Below, piece by piece: positions 42,027-50,918 of a DNA stretch of 64,000 bases. Each line of letters opens with the position of its first letter. Within the stretch, counting starts at the first letter, position 1. The position numbers were made by a program, and so were the translations under genes. The stretch is from Streptomyces sp. CB02980. GTDB taxonomy: Bacteria; Actinomycetota; Actinomycetes; Streptomycetales; Streptomycetaceae. The DNA lies in NCBI RefSeq assembly GCF_014451325.2, contig NZ_JACSCH020000022.1, positions 1 through 64,000 of the forward strand. Direction: 5' to 3'. Under the pieces are notes generated by a model that did no database searches, had not been told where the DNA came from, and saw nothing but the letters and a program-made list of their open reading frames with translations.

Positions 42027-43658
42027 ATGTCCGCACCAGCGCCGTCCCCCCTGGCCGTCGTCGATGCCGAGCCCCTGCCGCGTCAGGAAGAGGTGCTCAC
42101 CGAGGCCGCCCTGGCCTTCGTCGCCGAACTGCACCGGCGGTTCACCCCGCGCCGGGACGAGCTCCTCGCCCGCCGAGCGGAGCGTCGCGCCGAGATCGCC
42201 CGCACGTCCACCCTGGACTTCCTGCCGGAGACCGCGGCGATCCGCGCCGACGACTCCTGGAAGGTCGCGCCGGCCCCGGCGGCCCTGAACGACCGCCGTG
42301 TCGAGATCACCGGCCCGACCGACCGCAAGATGACGATCAACGCGCTCAACTCCGGCGCGAAGGTCTGGCTCGCCGACTTCGAGGACGCCTCCGCGCCGAC
42401 CTGGGAGAACGTGGTCCTGGGCCAGCTCAACCTGATCGACGCGTACAGCCGGAAGATCGACTTCACGGACCCGCGCTCGGGCAAGTCGTACGCCCTCAAG
42501 CCGGCCGGCGAGCTGGCGACGGTCGTCATGCGGCCCCGCGGCTGGCACCTGGAGGAGCGTCACCTCACCTTCGACGGCCGCCCGGTCCCCGGCGCGCTCG
42601 TCGACTTCGGCCTGTACTTCTTCCACAACGCCCAGCGGCTGATCGACCTCGGCAAGGGTCCGTACTTCTACCTGCCGAAGACGGAGTCGCACCTGGAGGC
42701 CCGCCTCTGGAACGAGATCTTCGTCTTCGCCCAGGACTACGTCGGCATCCCGCAGGGCACCGTCCGCGCCACGGTCCTCATCGAGACCATCACGGCCGCG
42801 TACGAGATGGAGGAGATCCTCTACGAACTCCGCGACCACGCCGCCGGGTTGAACGCGGGCCGCTGGGACTACCTGTTCTCCATCGTCAAGAACTTCCGTG
42901 ACGGCGGCGCCAAGTTCGTCCTTCCGGACCGCAACGCGGTCACGATGACGGCCCCGTTCATGCGCGCGTACACCGAGCTCCTCGTGCGCACCTGCCACAA
43001 GCGCGGCGCGCACGCGATCGGCGGCATGGCGGCGTTCATCCCGTCCCGCAAGGACGCCGAGGTCAACAAGGTCGCGTTCGAGAAGGTCAAGGCCGACAAG
43101 GACCGCGAGGCCGGCGACGGCTTCGACGGCTCGTGGGTCGCCCACCCCGACCTGGTCCCGATCGCGATGGCCTCCTTCGACGCCGTCCTCGGCGAGAAGC
43201 CGAACCAGAAGGACCGCCTCCGCGAGGACGTCTCCGTCGCGGCCGGCGACCTGATCGCCATCGACTCGCTGGACGCCAGGCCGACGTACGCGGGCCTGGT
43301 CAGCGCCGTGCAGGTCGGCACCCGCTACATCGAGGCGTGGCTGCGCGGTCTCGGCGCCGTCGCCATCTTCAACCTGATGGAGGACGCGGCCACCGCCGAG
43401 ATCTCGCGCTCGCAGATCTGGCAGTGGATCAACGCGGGCGTGGAATTCGAGCACGCCGGAAAGACCGTGAGGGCCACTCCGGAGCTGGCCCGCCAGGTCG
43501 CCGCCGAGGAACTGGAGGCGATCCGCAAGGAGATCGGCGAGGAGGCCTTCGCGGCCGGCAAGTGGCAGCAGGCGCACGACCTGCTCCTGCACGTCTCCCT
43601 CGACGCCGACTACGCGGACTTCCTGACGCTCCCCGCGTACGAGCAGCTGGTCGGCTGA
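42027..43658 (+). CDS. aceB: Malate synthase A
   Basis: The 543-residue enzyme condenses glyoxylate with acetyl-CoA to malate. Matching segments are FLPETAAIR, INALNSGAKVWLADFEDA, RPRGWHLEE with the catalytic arginine, LIETITAAYEMEEILYELRDH and NFRDGGAKFVLPDRN, and a C-terminal catalytic aspartate in LMEDAATAE. The length is typical of form A. Its promoter carries the same palindrome as allB, so it is placed to consume glyoxylate from purine breakdown. RBS AAGGAAG at 42011. Confidence 0.97.
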   Translation: MSAPAPSPLAVVDAEPLPRQEEVLTEAALAFVAELHRRFTPRRDELLARRAERRAEIARTSTLDFLPETAAIRADDSWKVAPAPAALNDRRVEITGPTDRKMTINALNSGAKVWLADFEDASAPTWENVVLGQLNLIDAYSRKIDFTDPRSGKSYALKPAGELATVVMRPRGWHLEERHLTFDGRPVPGALVDFGLYFFHNAQRLIDLGKGPYFYLPKTESHLEARLWNEIFVFAQDYVGIPQGTVRATVLIETITAAYEMEEILYELRDHAAGLNAGRWDYLFSIVKNFRDGGAKFVLPDRNAVTMTAPFMRAYTELLVRTCHKRGAHAIGGMAAFIPSRKDAEVNKVAFEKVKADKDREAGDGFDGSWVAHPDLVPIAMASFDAVLGEKPNQKDRLREDVSVAAGDLIAIDSLDARPTYAGLVSAVQVGTRYIEAWLRGLGAVAIFNLMEDAATAEISRSQIWQWINAGVEFEHAGKTVRATPELARQVAAEELEAIRKEIGEEAFAAGKWQQAHDLLLHVSLDADYADFLTLPAYEQLVG

Positions 43659-43904
43659 TCTCACGGCAGCACGGCTGACCCGGCGGCCCGCACAGCGGTC
43701 GGACAGCATCTGAGCAGGGCTTCGTCCCGGTGTCGCACAGCACCGGAGGCGGGGCCCTGTTCCCGTTCCTGTGGGCCCACAGGGGACGTGACGTAACCGA
43801 GATATGCAGCTACCTAGCGGTAACAAGCCAGTGGGTGACAGATTCCGCCATGCCACCGGCCGGCGGCTGTCCCCCACGTCACTGCGTACCGCAGGAGCAC
43901 AGCC

Positions 43905-45062
43905 ATGCCTTCGTCCCCCCACCGTGCGCTGCGCGCACTCCTGGCACTGTGTACCGCCGCCGGGCTCGCCTCCGTCGCCGCCCCTACAGCCACCGCCGCC
44001 GGCACTGCCTCCCCCGGCACGGGCCCCACCGCCGTCGTCACCATGGGCGACAGCTACATCTCCGGGGAGGCCGGCCGCTGGCTGGGCAACAGCCTCACCA
44101 ACTCGGGGAACCGCAACGGCACCGACCGGGCCTGGACGGGCAGCGGTTACGACCCGTCCCGGGTGTACGGCACCACCGCGGGCGGCTGCCACCGCTCGGA
44201 CACCGCCGAGGTGAAGAGCGCGGGGCCGCTCGCGAGCTCCCTGATCAACCTGGCCTGCTCCGGGGCGACGACCGAGAACGTCATCCGCGCCGCGCAGGGC
44301 GGCCGGACCTACAAGGGCGAGGCCCCGCAGGCCGACCAGCTCGCGGCCGTCGCCGCCTCGCACGACGTGGAGCTGATCGCCCTCTCCATCGGCGGCAACG
44401 ACCTCGGCTTCGCCGACATCATCGCCACCTGCGCCAAGGACTACATCGTCTGGTACTCGTACTGCCACGACGACCAGCAGACCGAGGTCGACGCCCGGAT
44501 CGACGGCGTGATGGCGGACGTCGGCCGCTCGGTCGACGAGATCCGGGCCGTGATGACCGGCGCCGGATACGCCTCCTCCGACTACCGGATCGTCCTCCAG
44601 TCCTACCCCTCCCCCATCCCCCGCGCCGCCGAGAACCGGTACGGCGAGAGCGGCTGGGCCCGTACGAACACCGGCGGCTGCCCCTTCTGGAACGCCGACG
44701 CCGACTGGGCCCGCGACTCCCTCGTCCCGCAGCTCGCCAACCGTCTGAAGGGCGTCGCGGCGGCCAAGGGCGTGCAGTTCATGGACCTGCGGGACGCGCT
44801 CCAGGGGCGTGAGGTGTGCGCGAAGGCGAGCCGTCAGGTGACGTCGACGGTGGCGACGTCGGGGACGACGAGCGAGTGGGCGCGCTGGATCGACAGCCAG
44901 AGCACGCAGGGGCTCGTCCAGGAGTCCATGCACCCGAACGCCTACGGCCAGCAGGCCCTCGGCCGCTGCCTGGCCCTGGTCCACGCCCGCCCGACGGGCA
45001 ACCACAGCTGCCGGAACACGGCGGGGTCGGGACCGTCGGCGATGTACCTCACGGCGGGCTAG
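43905..45062 (+). CDS. Secreted SGNH-family hydrolase
   Basis: The 385-residue protein has an Ala-rich Sec signal peptide (cleavage near ATA-AG, residue 32). The SGNH blocks are GDSYISGE with the nucleophilic serine, LACSGATTENV, IGGNDLGF with the oxyanion asparagine, and SMHPNAYGQQALG with the catalytic Asp-x-x-His replaced by a Met-His-Pro-Asn context. Six to eight cysteines suggest disulfides. Family members are extracellular lipases or esterases. The ATG follows GCAGGAG. Confidence 0.92.
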   Translation: MPSSPHRALRALLALCTAAGLASVAAPTATAAGTASPGTGPTAVVTMGDSYISGEAGRWLGNSLTNSGNRNGTDRAWTGSGYDPSRVYGTTAGGCHRSDTAEVKSAGPLASSLINLACSGATTENVIRAAQGGRTYKGEAPQADQLAAVAASHDVELIALSIGGNDLGFADIIATCAKDYIVWYSYCHDDQQTEVDARIDGVMADVGRSVDEIRAVMTGAGYASSDYRIVLQSYPSPIPRAAENRYGESGWARTNTGGCPFWNADADWARDSLVPQLANRLKGVAAAKGVQFMDLRDALQGREVCAKASRQVTSTVATSGTTSEWARWIDSQSTQGLVQESMHPNAYGQQALGRCLALVHARPTGNHSCRNTAGSGPSAMYLTAG

Positions 45063-45083
45063 CGACAGAGCGGGGTCGGGCCA

Positions 45084-45118
45084 GGCACCTGGCACCTGGC
45101 ACCTGGCACCTGGCACCT
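45084..45118. repeat. Five tandem copies of a 7-mer
   Basis: GGCACCT is repeated five times exactly, in the spacer between the SGNH hydrolase and the next convergent gene. It is probably a slippage product. Confidence 0.85.
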
Positions 45119-45160
45119 GCAACGGCGCCGGCTCCTGGTCGAGCGGCCGAGGACTGAGGA

Positions 45161-46960
45161 CTACGGCGCCAGGCCGAGCGGGCCGAGGACCCGCTCGGCC
45201 TCGTGCCGGTCCGCCGCCCGCATCGCCCGGACGAGGGCGGCGGAACCACCCGGCCAGGCGGCGGCCGCCGTGTCGAAGGCGGCACGGCGGGACTCCAGGG
45301 GCCCCTTCTTGGCGGGCAGCGCGTCGAGCACGAACAGCGCCCGTGCCGAGATCCCCACCTGGATCAGGTCGGAGGGCTCTCCCCGCGCGCGGAGGGCCTG
45401 ATGGGCGTACGCGCCGATCACCGGGTCGCGAAGGGTTCCGCGCAGGGCCTCCGGCGGGGCGGCGGCGGTGTCGAGGACGGCGAAGAGCCCACGGGTGGCG
45501 GCGGCGTCCGCGGTGCCGGCGTGGACGGTGCCGAGGGCGGCAAGCAGGTGCGACCAGGCGTCGGCGGAGTCCCCGCGCGCGTGGAGCCAGTCGGCGAGCA
45601 CGCGCGAGGCCACGCACGTCGGCCAGCCCACGGCGGCGGCCACCGCCTCGGCGGCCGGCCACGCCCTGGCCTCGGCGGCGTCGGGGGCGGCGATCCCGCG
45701 TACCCCGAGGAGATAGCGGACGACCCCGGCACCGCGCGGGGTGAGCCCGAAGGCGTCGCCGGAGCGGAAGACCAGGCCCGTGGCGGCGAGTCGGTCGACG
45801 ACGGCTGCGAGGTCACGGGCGGGGCCCTTGAGCCGGTCCCGGTCGGTCTCCGTCAGATCGGCCGTCCCGAGGAGCCGTACGAGCTCGGTGACGGGCGGAA
45901 CGAGGTGCGAGGCCGCGGACGCTTCTTCCGGCACCGCCGCCGGCACGGGTACGGGCAGGTCCTCCACGGCCGGATCGACGGCCCAGTCCTCGTACTCGGC
46001 GGCCTTGCGGGCGACGGACTCGGCCGAGCAGCCGCGCCGGTAGACCACGTACAGCAGATGCGGAGCCTCGCCCCCGTAGGGCTCGAACTCCTCCTCGGAC
46101 AGCTCCTCGACGGCCGCGATGAGGGTGTCGGCGTCCTCCTCGACCGGCCCTGCCTCGATCGCGGGCGGCGGGGGCACGGGGACGGCGATGTCGCCGTAGT
46201 GGTCGAGGTGCTCGTCCAGCAGGGCGTCGGCCAGGACGAGGTGGGGGAAGTCGTCTGGCCCGGGCGCGAAGCGCGCGTACGGCCCGGCGAGCTGCTCCGC
46301 GAGCCCGGCGGCGGTCCACCGGTCCTGGAGCGCGGCGGCCACCTGTCCGATGCCGGTCGCGACGGCGTGGTCGGTGAGCAGCGGCCCGGCGGCGGGCGGC
46401 GCCTCGGCGTCCCGTACGTACGCGCGCGTGAGGGCCTCGGCGAGCAGGACGTCGGCGAGGGCCGTACGCCCCATGAGGTCGGCCCGGTGCACCCCGTCGG
46501 GCAGGGGCGCCCCGTCGAGGGCGGCGAGCCTGCGCCGTACGTCCTCGGGGTCGGCGAGGTCGGCGCCGCAGGTGCGCAGGAGCGAGGCGTACCACCGGTG
46601 CCAGGTCAGGTTCCCCGGGTCGGTCATGGCCCGCTCGAAATCACCGGCGGCCTCCCGGACGGCCACGGCGACCTGTTCGCCCCGGCCTCCGTCGAAGCGC
46701 GCCGCGAGCCGGCCGACCACGGCGGGATAGACGGCGAGCGCCCCGGGCGGCACGTACACGAACGTCGGCAGGTCCTCGACGAGCAGCTGCCGTACGAGCC
46801 CGGGTGTCGGCTCGGGCACCCCCGACTCCCGGTCGGCCCCCCGGAGGGCGAGGAGACCCAGCACCGCCTCGGCGGCACGCACGAAAACGGGATCGCGGCG
46901 CTCGGGTGCTCCGTCGAGGAAGCTGTCGAGCCCGGTGTTGGTGAGAACGGTCTCGGCCAC
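45161..46960 (-). CDS. Large acidic protein of unknown function
   Basis: I do not recognise this 599-residue cytosolic protein. It is helical in character, with no signal peptide or membrane segment. The N-terminal third contains FVYVPPGALAVYPAVVGRL and NLTWHRWYASLLR. A segment near 390-440 (LAAVVDRLAATGLVFRSGDAFGLTPRGAGVVRYLL) looks like a winged-helix domain. The C-terminus (FDTAAAAWPGGSAALVRAMRAADRHEAERVLG) resembles helical-repeat tails. A central acidic stretch lies near residue 280. The gene is alone on its strand, 73 nt after the next minus-strand gene. The GTG start is at 46960. Confidence 0.75.
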   Translation of the reverse strand: MAETVLTNTGLDSFLDGAPERRDPVFVRAAEAVLGLLALRGADRESGVPEPTPGLVRQLLVEDLPTFVYVPPGALAVYPAVVGRLAARFDGGRGEQVAVAVREAAGDFERAMTDPGNLTWHRWYASLLRTCGADLADPEDVRRRLAALDGAPLPDGVHRADLMGRTALADVLLAEALTRAYVRDAEAPPAAGPLLTDHAVATGIGQVAAALQDRWTAAGLAEQLAGPYARFAPGPDDFPHLVLADALLDEHLDHYGDIAVPVPPPPAIEAGPVEEDADTLIAAVEELSEEEFEPYGGEAPHLLYVVYRRGCSAESVARKAAEYEDWAVDPAVEDLPVPVPAAVPEEASAASHLVPPVTELVRLLGTADLTETDRDRLKGPARDLAAVVDRLAATGLVFRSGDAFGLTPRGAGVVRYLLGVRGIAAPDAAEARAWPAAEAVAAAVGWPTCVASRVLADWLHARGDSADAWSHLLAALGTVHAGTADAAATRGLFAVLDTAAAPPEALRGTLRDPVIGAYAHQALRARGEPSDLIQVGISARALFVLDALPAKKGPLESRRAAFDTAAAAWPGGSAALVRAMRAADRHEAERVLGPLGLAP

Positions 46961-47033
46961 GCTTCCCAGGGTAGTTCGGCGGGGGACGAATCGGACGTAC
47001 GACGCAGGGGGCGGGGGCGGGAAATCGCTTGCG

Positions 47034-48269
47034 TCACGGGCGTCTCCGCAGGGCGCGGACGACCTGGGCCATGTGCTGGATGTGACCCGCGCGCAGCCAG
47101 ACGCCCGGGCCGCCGACGCCCTCGGTGCCCCGTCCGGTGGCGCAGGAGAGGAGCCAGCGTTCCCCGTCGCTGAAGCCGTCCCCCCGGAAGCCCTCCGCGT
47201 GGACGATCTCCCCGGCCTGCGCGCGGACCGCGTCCGCGTGGTCGGGCCCTCGGGTGGGCACGCGCGCGAGGAGGAACGTGCGCTCGGCGGTGTACCGCAC
47301 GATGCCCCACGGCGAGCCGCCGTCGGCCTCGACCGGCCGGTCGTGGCTTCCGGGGTGGTCGGCGCCGTAGTCGCCGTAGACGACGTGCTCCGCCGGGCGG
47401 TCGGGTCCGTCGACGAGCATGTGCCAGACGTCCCAGTCGAATCGCTCCGCCTCCACGAGCGGTGCCCCGTAGTCCGCCGGGCAGGCGAGAGGGAAGGAAC
47501 CGGCGAGCAGGACGACCGTTCGCCAGGGGTGGAGGGGGCCGAGCAGGGTCAGGGCGCGCTGCGCCCACTTCTCGGCGGGGCGGTGCTCGTCGACGACGGC
47601 TCCCAGGTCGAGCAGCAGGTCCACCGGGCAGTGGGCGAAGGCGATCCGGTGCAGCAGACGACCGACCTCGTCCCCCAACCCCTCGTCGGGCAGCCGGGTC
47701 AGGAACACCCGGACGCCGAGACCGCTGCCGCTCAGGCGGGCGGCCTCGGCGCAGGCCGTCTGCTGCTCGACGGCACGCTCGACGCCCGTCACGGGCCGGA
47801 GCGCGGTCGCCGCCGGCGTCTGCCGGAAGCCGGGAGCGAGGTGCGCCACCTCGTCCTCCACGTGGAAGACGTCGACCCAGGCGGGTCGGCCCCGCTGCAC
47901 GGTCTCGATGCGGTGCAGCGCGGACCCGAGGTGGGCGGCGAGGGCGGCGGGGTCGGGGTCGAGCGGGTGGGACGGCCGGCGGCCCATGGTGCGGACCCGT
48001 CCGACCCGGGGCGGAACGACCCACAGCGGCGTCACGCACGCGCGTACCCGGTGCGGCAGACGGTCGTACGCGTCGAGCGCGCTCCGCCGCGCGGGCAGGG
48101 CGGGTACGTAGAGCGGCTCGTCGAAGGGGTCGCCGAGCGGGTCGTCGAACGGGGCGTTGAGCGCGTCGTCGAGCGGATGGCGGAGCGGATGGCGGAGCGG
48201 ATGGCGGCGTGGATCGTGGCGTGGAGCGTGGTGCGGATCGTGGTGCGGATCGGACAACGGCTCGAACAT
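47034..48269 (-). CDS. Beta-protein-family (PF14350-like) protein with low-complexity N-terminus
   Basis: The 411-residue protein matches, by eye, the Beta protein family named after a phage T4 product. The core starts at LYVPALPARRSALDAYDRL near residue 52 and ends with YGDYGADHPG, IVRYTAERTFLLAR, GDGFSDGERWLLSCA and RAGHIQHMAQVV. The function of cellular members is unknown. The first 50 residues are a His/Pro/Asp/Arg-rich repeat that the family lacks, and no internal start codon is available to remove it. Confidence 0.75.
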   Translation of the reverse strand: MFEPLSDPHHDPHHAPRHDPRRHPLRHPLRHPLDDALNAPFDDPLGDPFDEPLYVPALPARRSALDAYDRLPHRVRACVTPLWVVPPRVGRVRTMGRRPSHPLDPDPAALAAHLGSALHRIETVQRGRPAWVDVFHVEDEVAHLAPGFRQTPAATALRPVTGVERAVEQQTACAEAARLSGSGLGVRVFLTRLPDEGLGDEVGRLLHRIAFAHCPVDLLLDLGAVVDEHRPAEKWAQRALTLLGPLHPWRTVVLLAGSFPLACPADYGAPLVEAERFDWDVWHMLVDGPDRPAEHVVYGDYGADHPGSHDRPVEADGGSPWGIVRYTAERTFLLARVPTRGPDHADAVRAQAGEIVHAEGFRGDGFSDGERWLLSCATGRGTEGVGGPGVWLRAGHIQHMAQVVRALRRRP

Positions 48270-48378
48270 CGGCGCCCCCCAGCGGCCCGCTGCATCCCCT
48301 GCTTCGCAGGGTGAGGGGCCGCGGTGCGCGGCGAAAGGGGGCGATTCCGGCCAATCCGTGGGCCGGTCCGCCGCGCCG

Positions 48379-49350
48379 TCAGCGCACCACCACCGTCCGG
48401 GGTGCCGAGAAGTCGCCCCAGGTGCCGTCCGGGAGTCGGGCGCGGAGCGTGACGGTGTAGCGGGTGCCCGGGGGGTCCTGGACCGGGAAGGTGTAGGCGG
48501 CGCGGCCGGGGGGTGGGGCGGTGCCCCAGATGACGGTGGTGGCGAACCTGCCGTTGAGGTGGAGCTCGTGGTGGGTCACCGGGGCGCCCGTGTCCGGCGG
48601 GGTCCAGGTGACGGTGATCTCGCCCTCGGCCGCCGTCGCGGTGAGGCGGGTGGGGGCGGTGTTCGCGGGCGCGCCCGGGGACGGTGCCGTGGTGAGGTCG
48701 GCGGGGGTGCTGTCCGGGGAGGAGTTCTCGGCGGCGTCGCGGGCGCGGACGGTGAACGCGTAGGCGGTGCCGGGGCGCAGGCCGGTGACGTGGGCGGTGG
48801 TGGCGGTGCCGGGCACGGTGTGGATGCGGGTGTCGGCCTGGTAGACGTCGTACGCGGTGACCTTGGTGTCGTCCTTGGCGGCGGACCAGCGGAGGGTCAC
48901 GGCGCGGCTGCCGTCGGGGGTGGCGCGGAACGCGGCCGGCGTGGTGGGGGGCGTGTGGTCCTCGGCGGCGGCGCGGAGGGTGGTCGCGGTGACGGTGGCG
49001 CTCGGGGGCGAGACGTTGCCGGCGGCGTCCCGGGCCCGGACGGTGAAGCGGTGCGGGGTGGCGGGGGCGAGGCCGACCACGTCGGTCATCAGGGTGGTGG
49101 CGGGGAGGTCCTTGACCTTGCGGTCCTCGCTGTAGACCGCGTACCCGGTGACGGCCCGGTCGTCGGTGGCCGCGCTCCACATCACATGGACCGTACTGGC
49201 GCTGCCCGCCGCCGCGGTGACGCCGGAGGGGGCGGTGGGGGCGCGGGTGTCCTTGACCTCGGGAACGGCGGCGCCGGAGCACCCGGCGAGAGTGAGCGTC
49301 AGCGTGAGCGCGAGGGCAGTCAACAGGCTTGCGGCGAGCGGGCGTTGCAC
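48379..49350 (-). CDS. Lipoprotein with three fibronectin type III domains
   Basis: The 323-residue product has a lipobox LAGC after a hydrophobic signal (about residue 22-25). Three FN3 modules follow at about 38-125, 132-222 and 235-322. Each shows the V.W or LRWSAA pattern, a YxVY/YDVY strand and a PGT.Y.FTVRARD tail. Surface-anchored FN3 proteins bind polymers or space other domains, but no catalytic module is attached here. The GTG start is preceded by GGAGG. Confidence 0.9.
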   Translation of the reverse strand: MQRPLAASLLTALALTLTLTLAGCSGAAVPEVKDTRAPTAPSGVTAAAGSASTVHVMWSAATDDRAVTGYAVYSEDRKVKDLPATTLMTDVVGLAPATPHRFTVRARDAAGNVSPPSATVTATTLRAAAEDHTPPTTPAAFRATPDGSRAVTLRWSAAKDDTKVTAYDVYQADTRIHTVPGTATTAHVTGLRPGTAYAFTVRARDAAENSSPDSTPADLTTAPSPGAPANTAPTRLTATAAEGEITVTWTPPDTGAPVTHHELHLNGRFATTVIWGTAPPPGRAAYTFPVQDPPGTRYTVTLRARLPDGTWGDFSAPRTVVVR

Positions 49351-49481
49351 GGGCCGGCCTCCGTCCGTCGAAAAGGTCCAGACCTATATCGCACAGTCGG
49401 ACCGGGCTCGGCAAGGGGGCGTTGTCAGTGGCGTGCGCTTCACTGAGAACATCACTCTCCGTAGTCGAATCTGGGGGAATC

Positions 49482-50075
49482 ATGACGGACCGTACGACCT
49501 ATGTGAGCCACGCCGGGGTACGCCGCCGCGGCTGGACCGACACGATGGTGCGGGAGCTGCTCGGTACACCCGATGTGCAGGGCCGCGACCCGCGTCGCTG
49601 GTCCCCCGCGCCCCTGCGGCTCTACCTCCTGGCGCGGGTCGAGACGGTGGAGCGGACACCCGAGTTCGCCGAGACGTCGGCGCTCTCACCGGCCCGCTCC
49701 TCGGCCGCCGCGGCCTATGCCGAGCGGCGCCGGGCCGCCGTCCTGGCCACGATCCGCGTGGAACCGATCGAGGTTCCCCTGGTCCCCGGGCCCGAGCTGG
49801 AGCGGCGGGCGGTCCGGCACCGGCAGCTCCTGGGCGCGCGCAGTCCCGGAACAGCACCGGGAGAGGGGGCTGCGGCCGGCGCGCTCGTGCGGTGGCAGGT
49901 GAGCTACCTCCGGCACGCCCTCGCGCGGTACGAGGCGCTGCTCGACGGCCTGTACGGGGAGACCGGGCGCGGCGAGGCCGAGCGGCTGCTGCGGCGACGG
50001 CTGTACGAGGCGATCGGCGCCGCGTATCCGGCGCTGGCCCAGGAGTGCCGCCGCAGGATCGCGGTGGAGCGGTGA
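49482..50075 (+). CDS. Arginine-rich cytosolic protein, unknown function
   Basis: The 197-residue protein is rich in Arg, Ala and Glu. It has no signal peptide and contains GVRRRGWTDTMVRELLGTPD near the N-terminus, which resembles a short DNA- or nucleic-acid-binding start seen in other actinobacterial hypotheticals. The rest is helical (VRWQVSYLRHALARYEALLDGLYG). The ATG has CTGGGGGA upstream. No family assignment is possible. Confidence 0.7.
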   Translation: MTDRTTYVSHAGVRRRGWTDTMVRELLGTPDVQGRDPRRWSPAPLRLYLLARVETVERTPEFAETSALSPARSSAAAAYAERRRAAVLATIRVEPIEVPLVPGPELERRAVRHRQLLGARSPGTAPGEGAAAGALVRWQVSYLRHALARYEALLDGLYGETGRGEAERLLRRRLYEAIGAAYPALAQECRRRIAVER

Positions 50076-50211
50076 GCGGGGGCGCGGCCGGGCGGGGTCA
50101 TCGTCGGGCGAGTCGGAGCGCGGCCGGGCGCGGTCATCGTCGGGTGAGCCGGAGCGCGAACGGGCTCCGTCATCCCCGTCACCGGAGTCCGGGCGTGCCG
50201 CCCGCCGGGCG

Positions 50212-50859
50212 TCACCGCCGCAGCAGGTGCGCGAGCGCCCGGCATGCCGCCGGGATCGGGGCCACGATCCTGACCGCGCACCGGGTGCGGAGCTCCTCCG
50301 CCGCGTCGCCCAGCGGGCCGCCGCCGATGACGACCGCCCGTGCCCCGTCACGCTCCACGCACGCGCGGACCGCGCGCTCCAGTTCGTCGAGGAGCGACTC
50401 CGGGCGGTCGGAGAGGTGTTCGGGGCCGCCCGCCGTCAGGCGGAGGCCCGTGTACCGGTCGGCGAGGCCCAGGGCCGTCACATGGCCCGCGATGGCCTCG
50501 GCCAGGAGCGGTGTCGTGGTGGCGATGCCGAAGGGGGTTCCGCCGGCGGCCGCTTCCCGGAGGGCCGCCTCGCCCAGGCCCACCACGGGCACGCCGGTGG
50601 CCGCGCGCAGCTCCGCCGCGCCCGGGTCGCCGAAGGCGCCGACGAGGAGGGCCGCGCAGTCGCCGGCGGCCGTGACGCGGAGGCCCGCGGCGACGACCTC
50701 CCGGGCGGCGGCGTCCAGCGCGGCGGGATCGGTGAGCATGCGCGGGCCCCGGGCCACCGTCACGCCGCGGACGGGGAAGGCGCCGCCCAGGGTGCGCCGG
50801 GCGAGGGCGGTCATCATCGCGGTCGTGGCGGTGGAGGTGTTGGGGTTGATCAGCACCAC
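50212..50859 (-). CDS. Asp/Glu/hydantoin racemase-family protein
   Basis: The 215-residue protein starts VVLINPNTSTATT, the signature of allantoin and hydantoin racemases. The two catalytic cysteines of characterised members appear replaced: the C-F-x-D-P-G context reads GAFGDPG and the second C-A-G context reads IGGGPLGD. It lies 59 nt after the NCS2 transporter in the purine block, so allantoin epimerisation or a related reaction is plausible, but its chemistry is doubtful without the cysteines. The start is GTG at 50859 or 50856. No good ribosome site is visible. Confidence 0.75.
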   Translation of the reverse strand: MVLINPNTSTATTAMMTALARRTLGGAFPVRGVTVARGPRMLTDPAALDAAAREVVAAGLRVTAAGDCAALLVGAFGDPGAAELRAATGVPVVGLGEAALREAAAGGTPFGIATTTPLLAEAIAGHVTALGLADRYTGLRLTAGGPEHLSDRPESLLDELERAVRACVERDGARAVVIGGGPLGDAAEELRTRCAVRIVAPIPAACRALAHLLRR

Positions 50860-50918
50860 GGCCCCGGGCCCCGCGGCGTGCGCGGGGACCGGGGCGTGCG
50901 GTGGGGCAGCGGGCGGGT

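Noticed and set aside
44930..44960. Broken SGNH hydrolase because the usual Asp-x-x-His is not literal
   Set aside because: The SMHPN context keeps the catalytic histidine, and many SGNH members lack the aspartate. All other blocks are intact.
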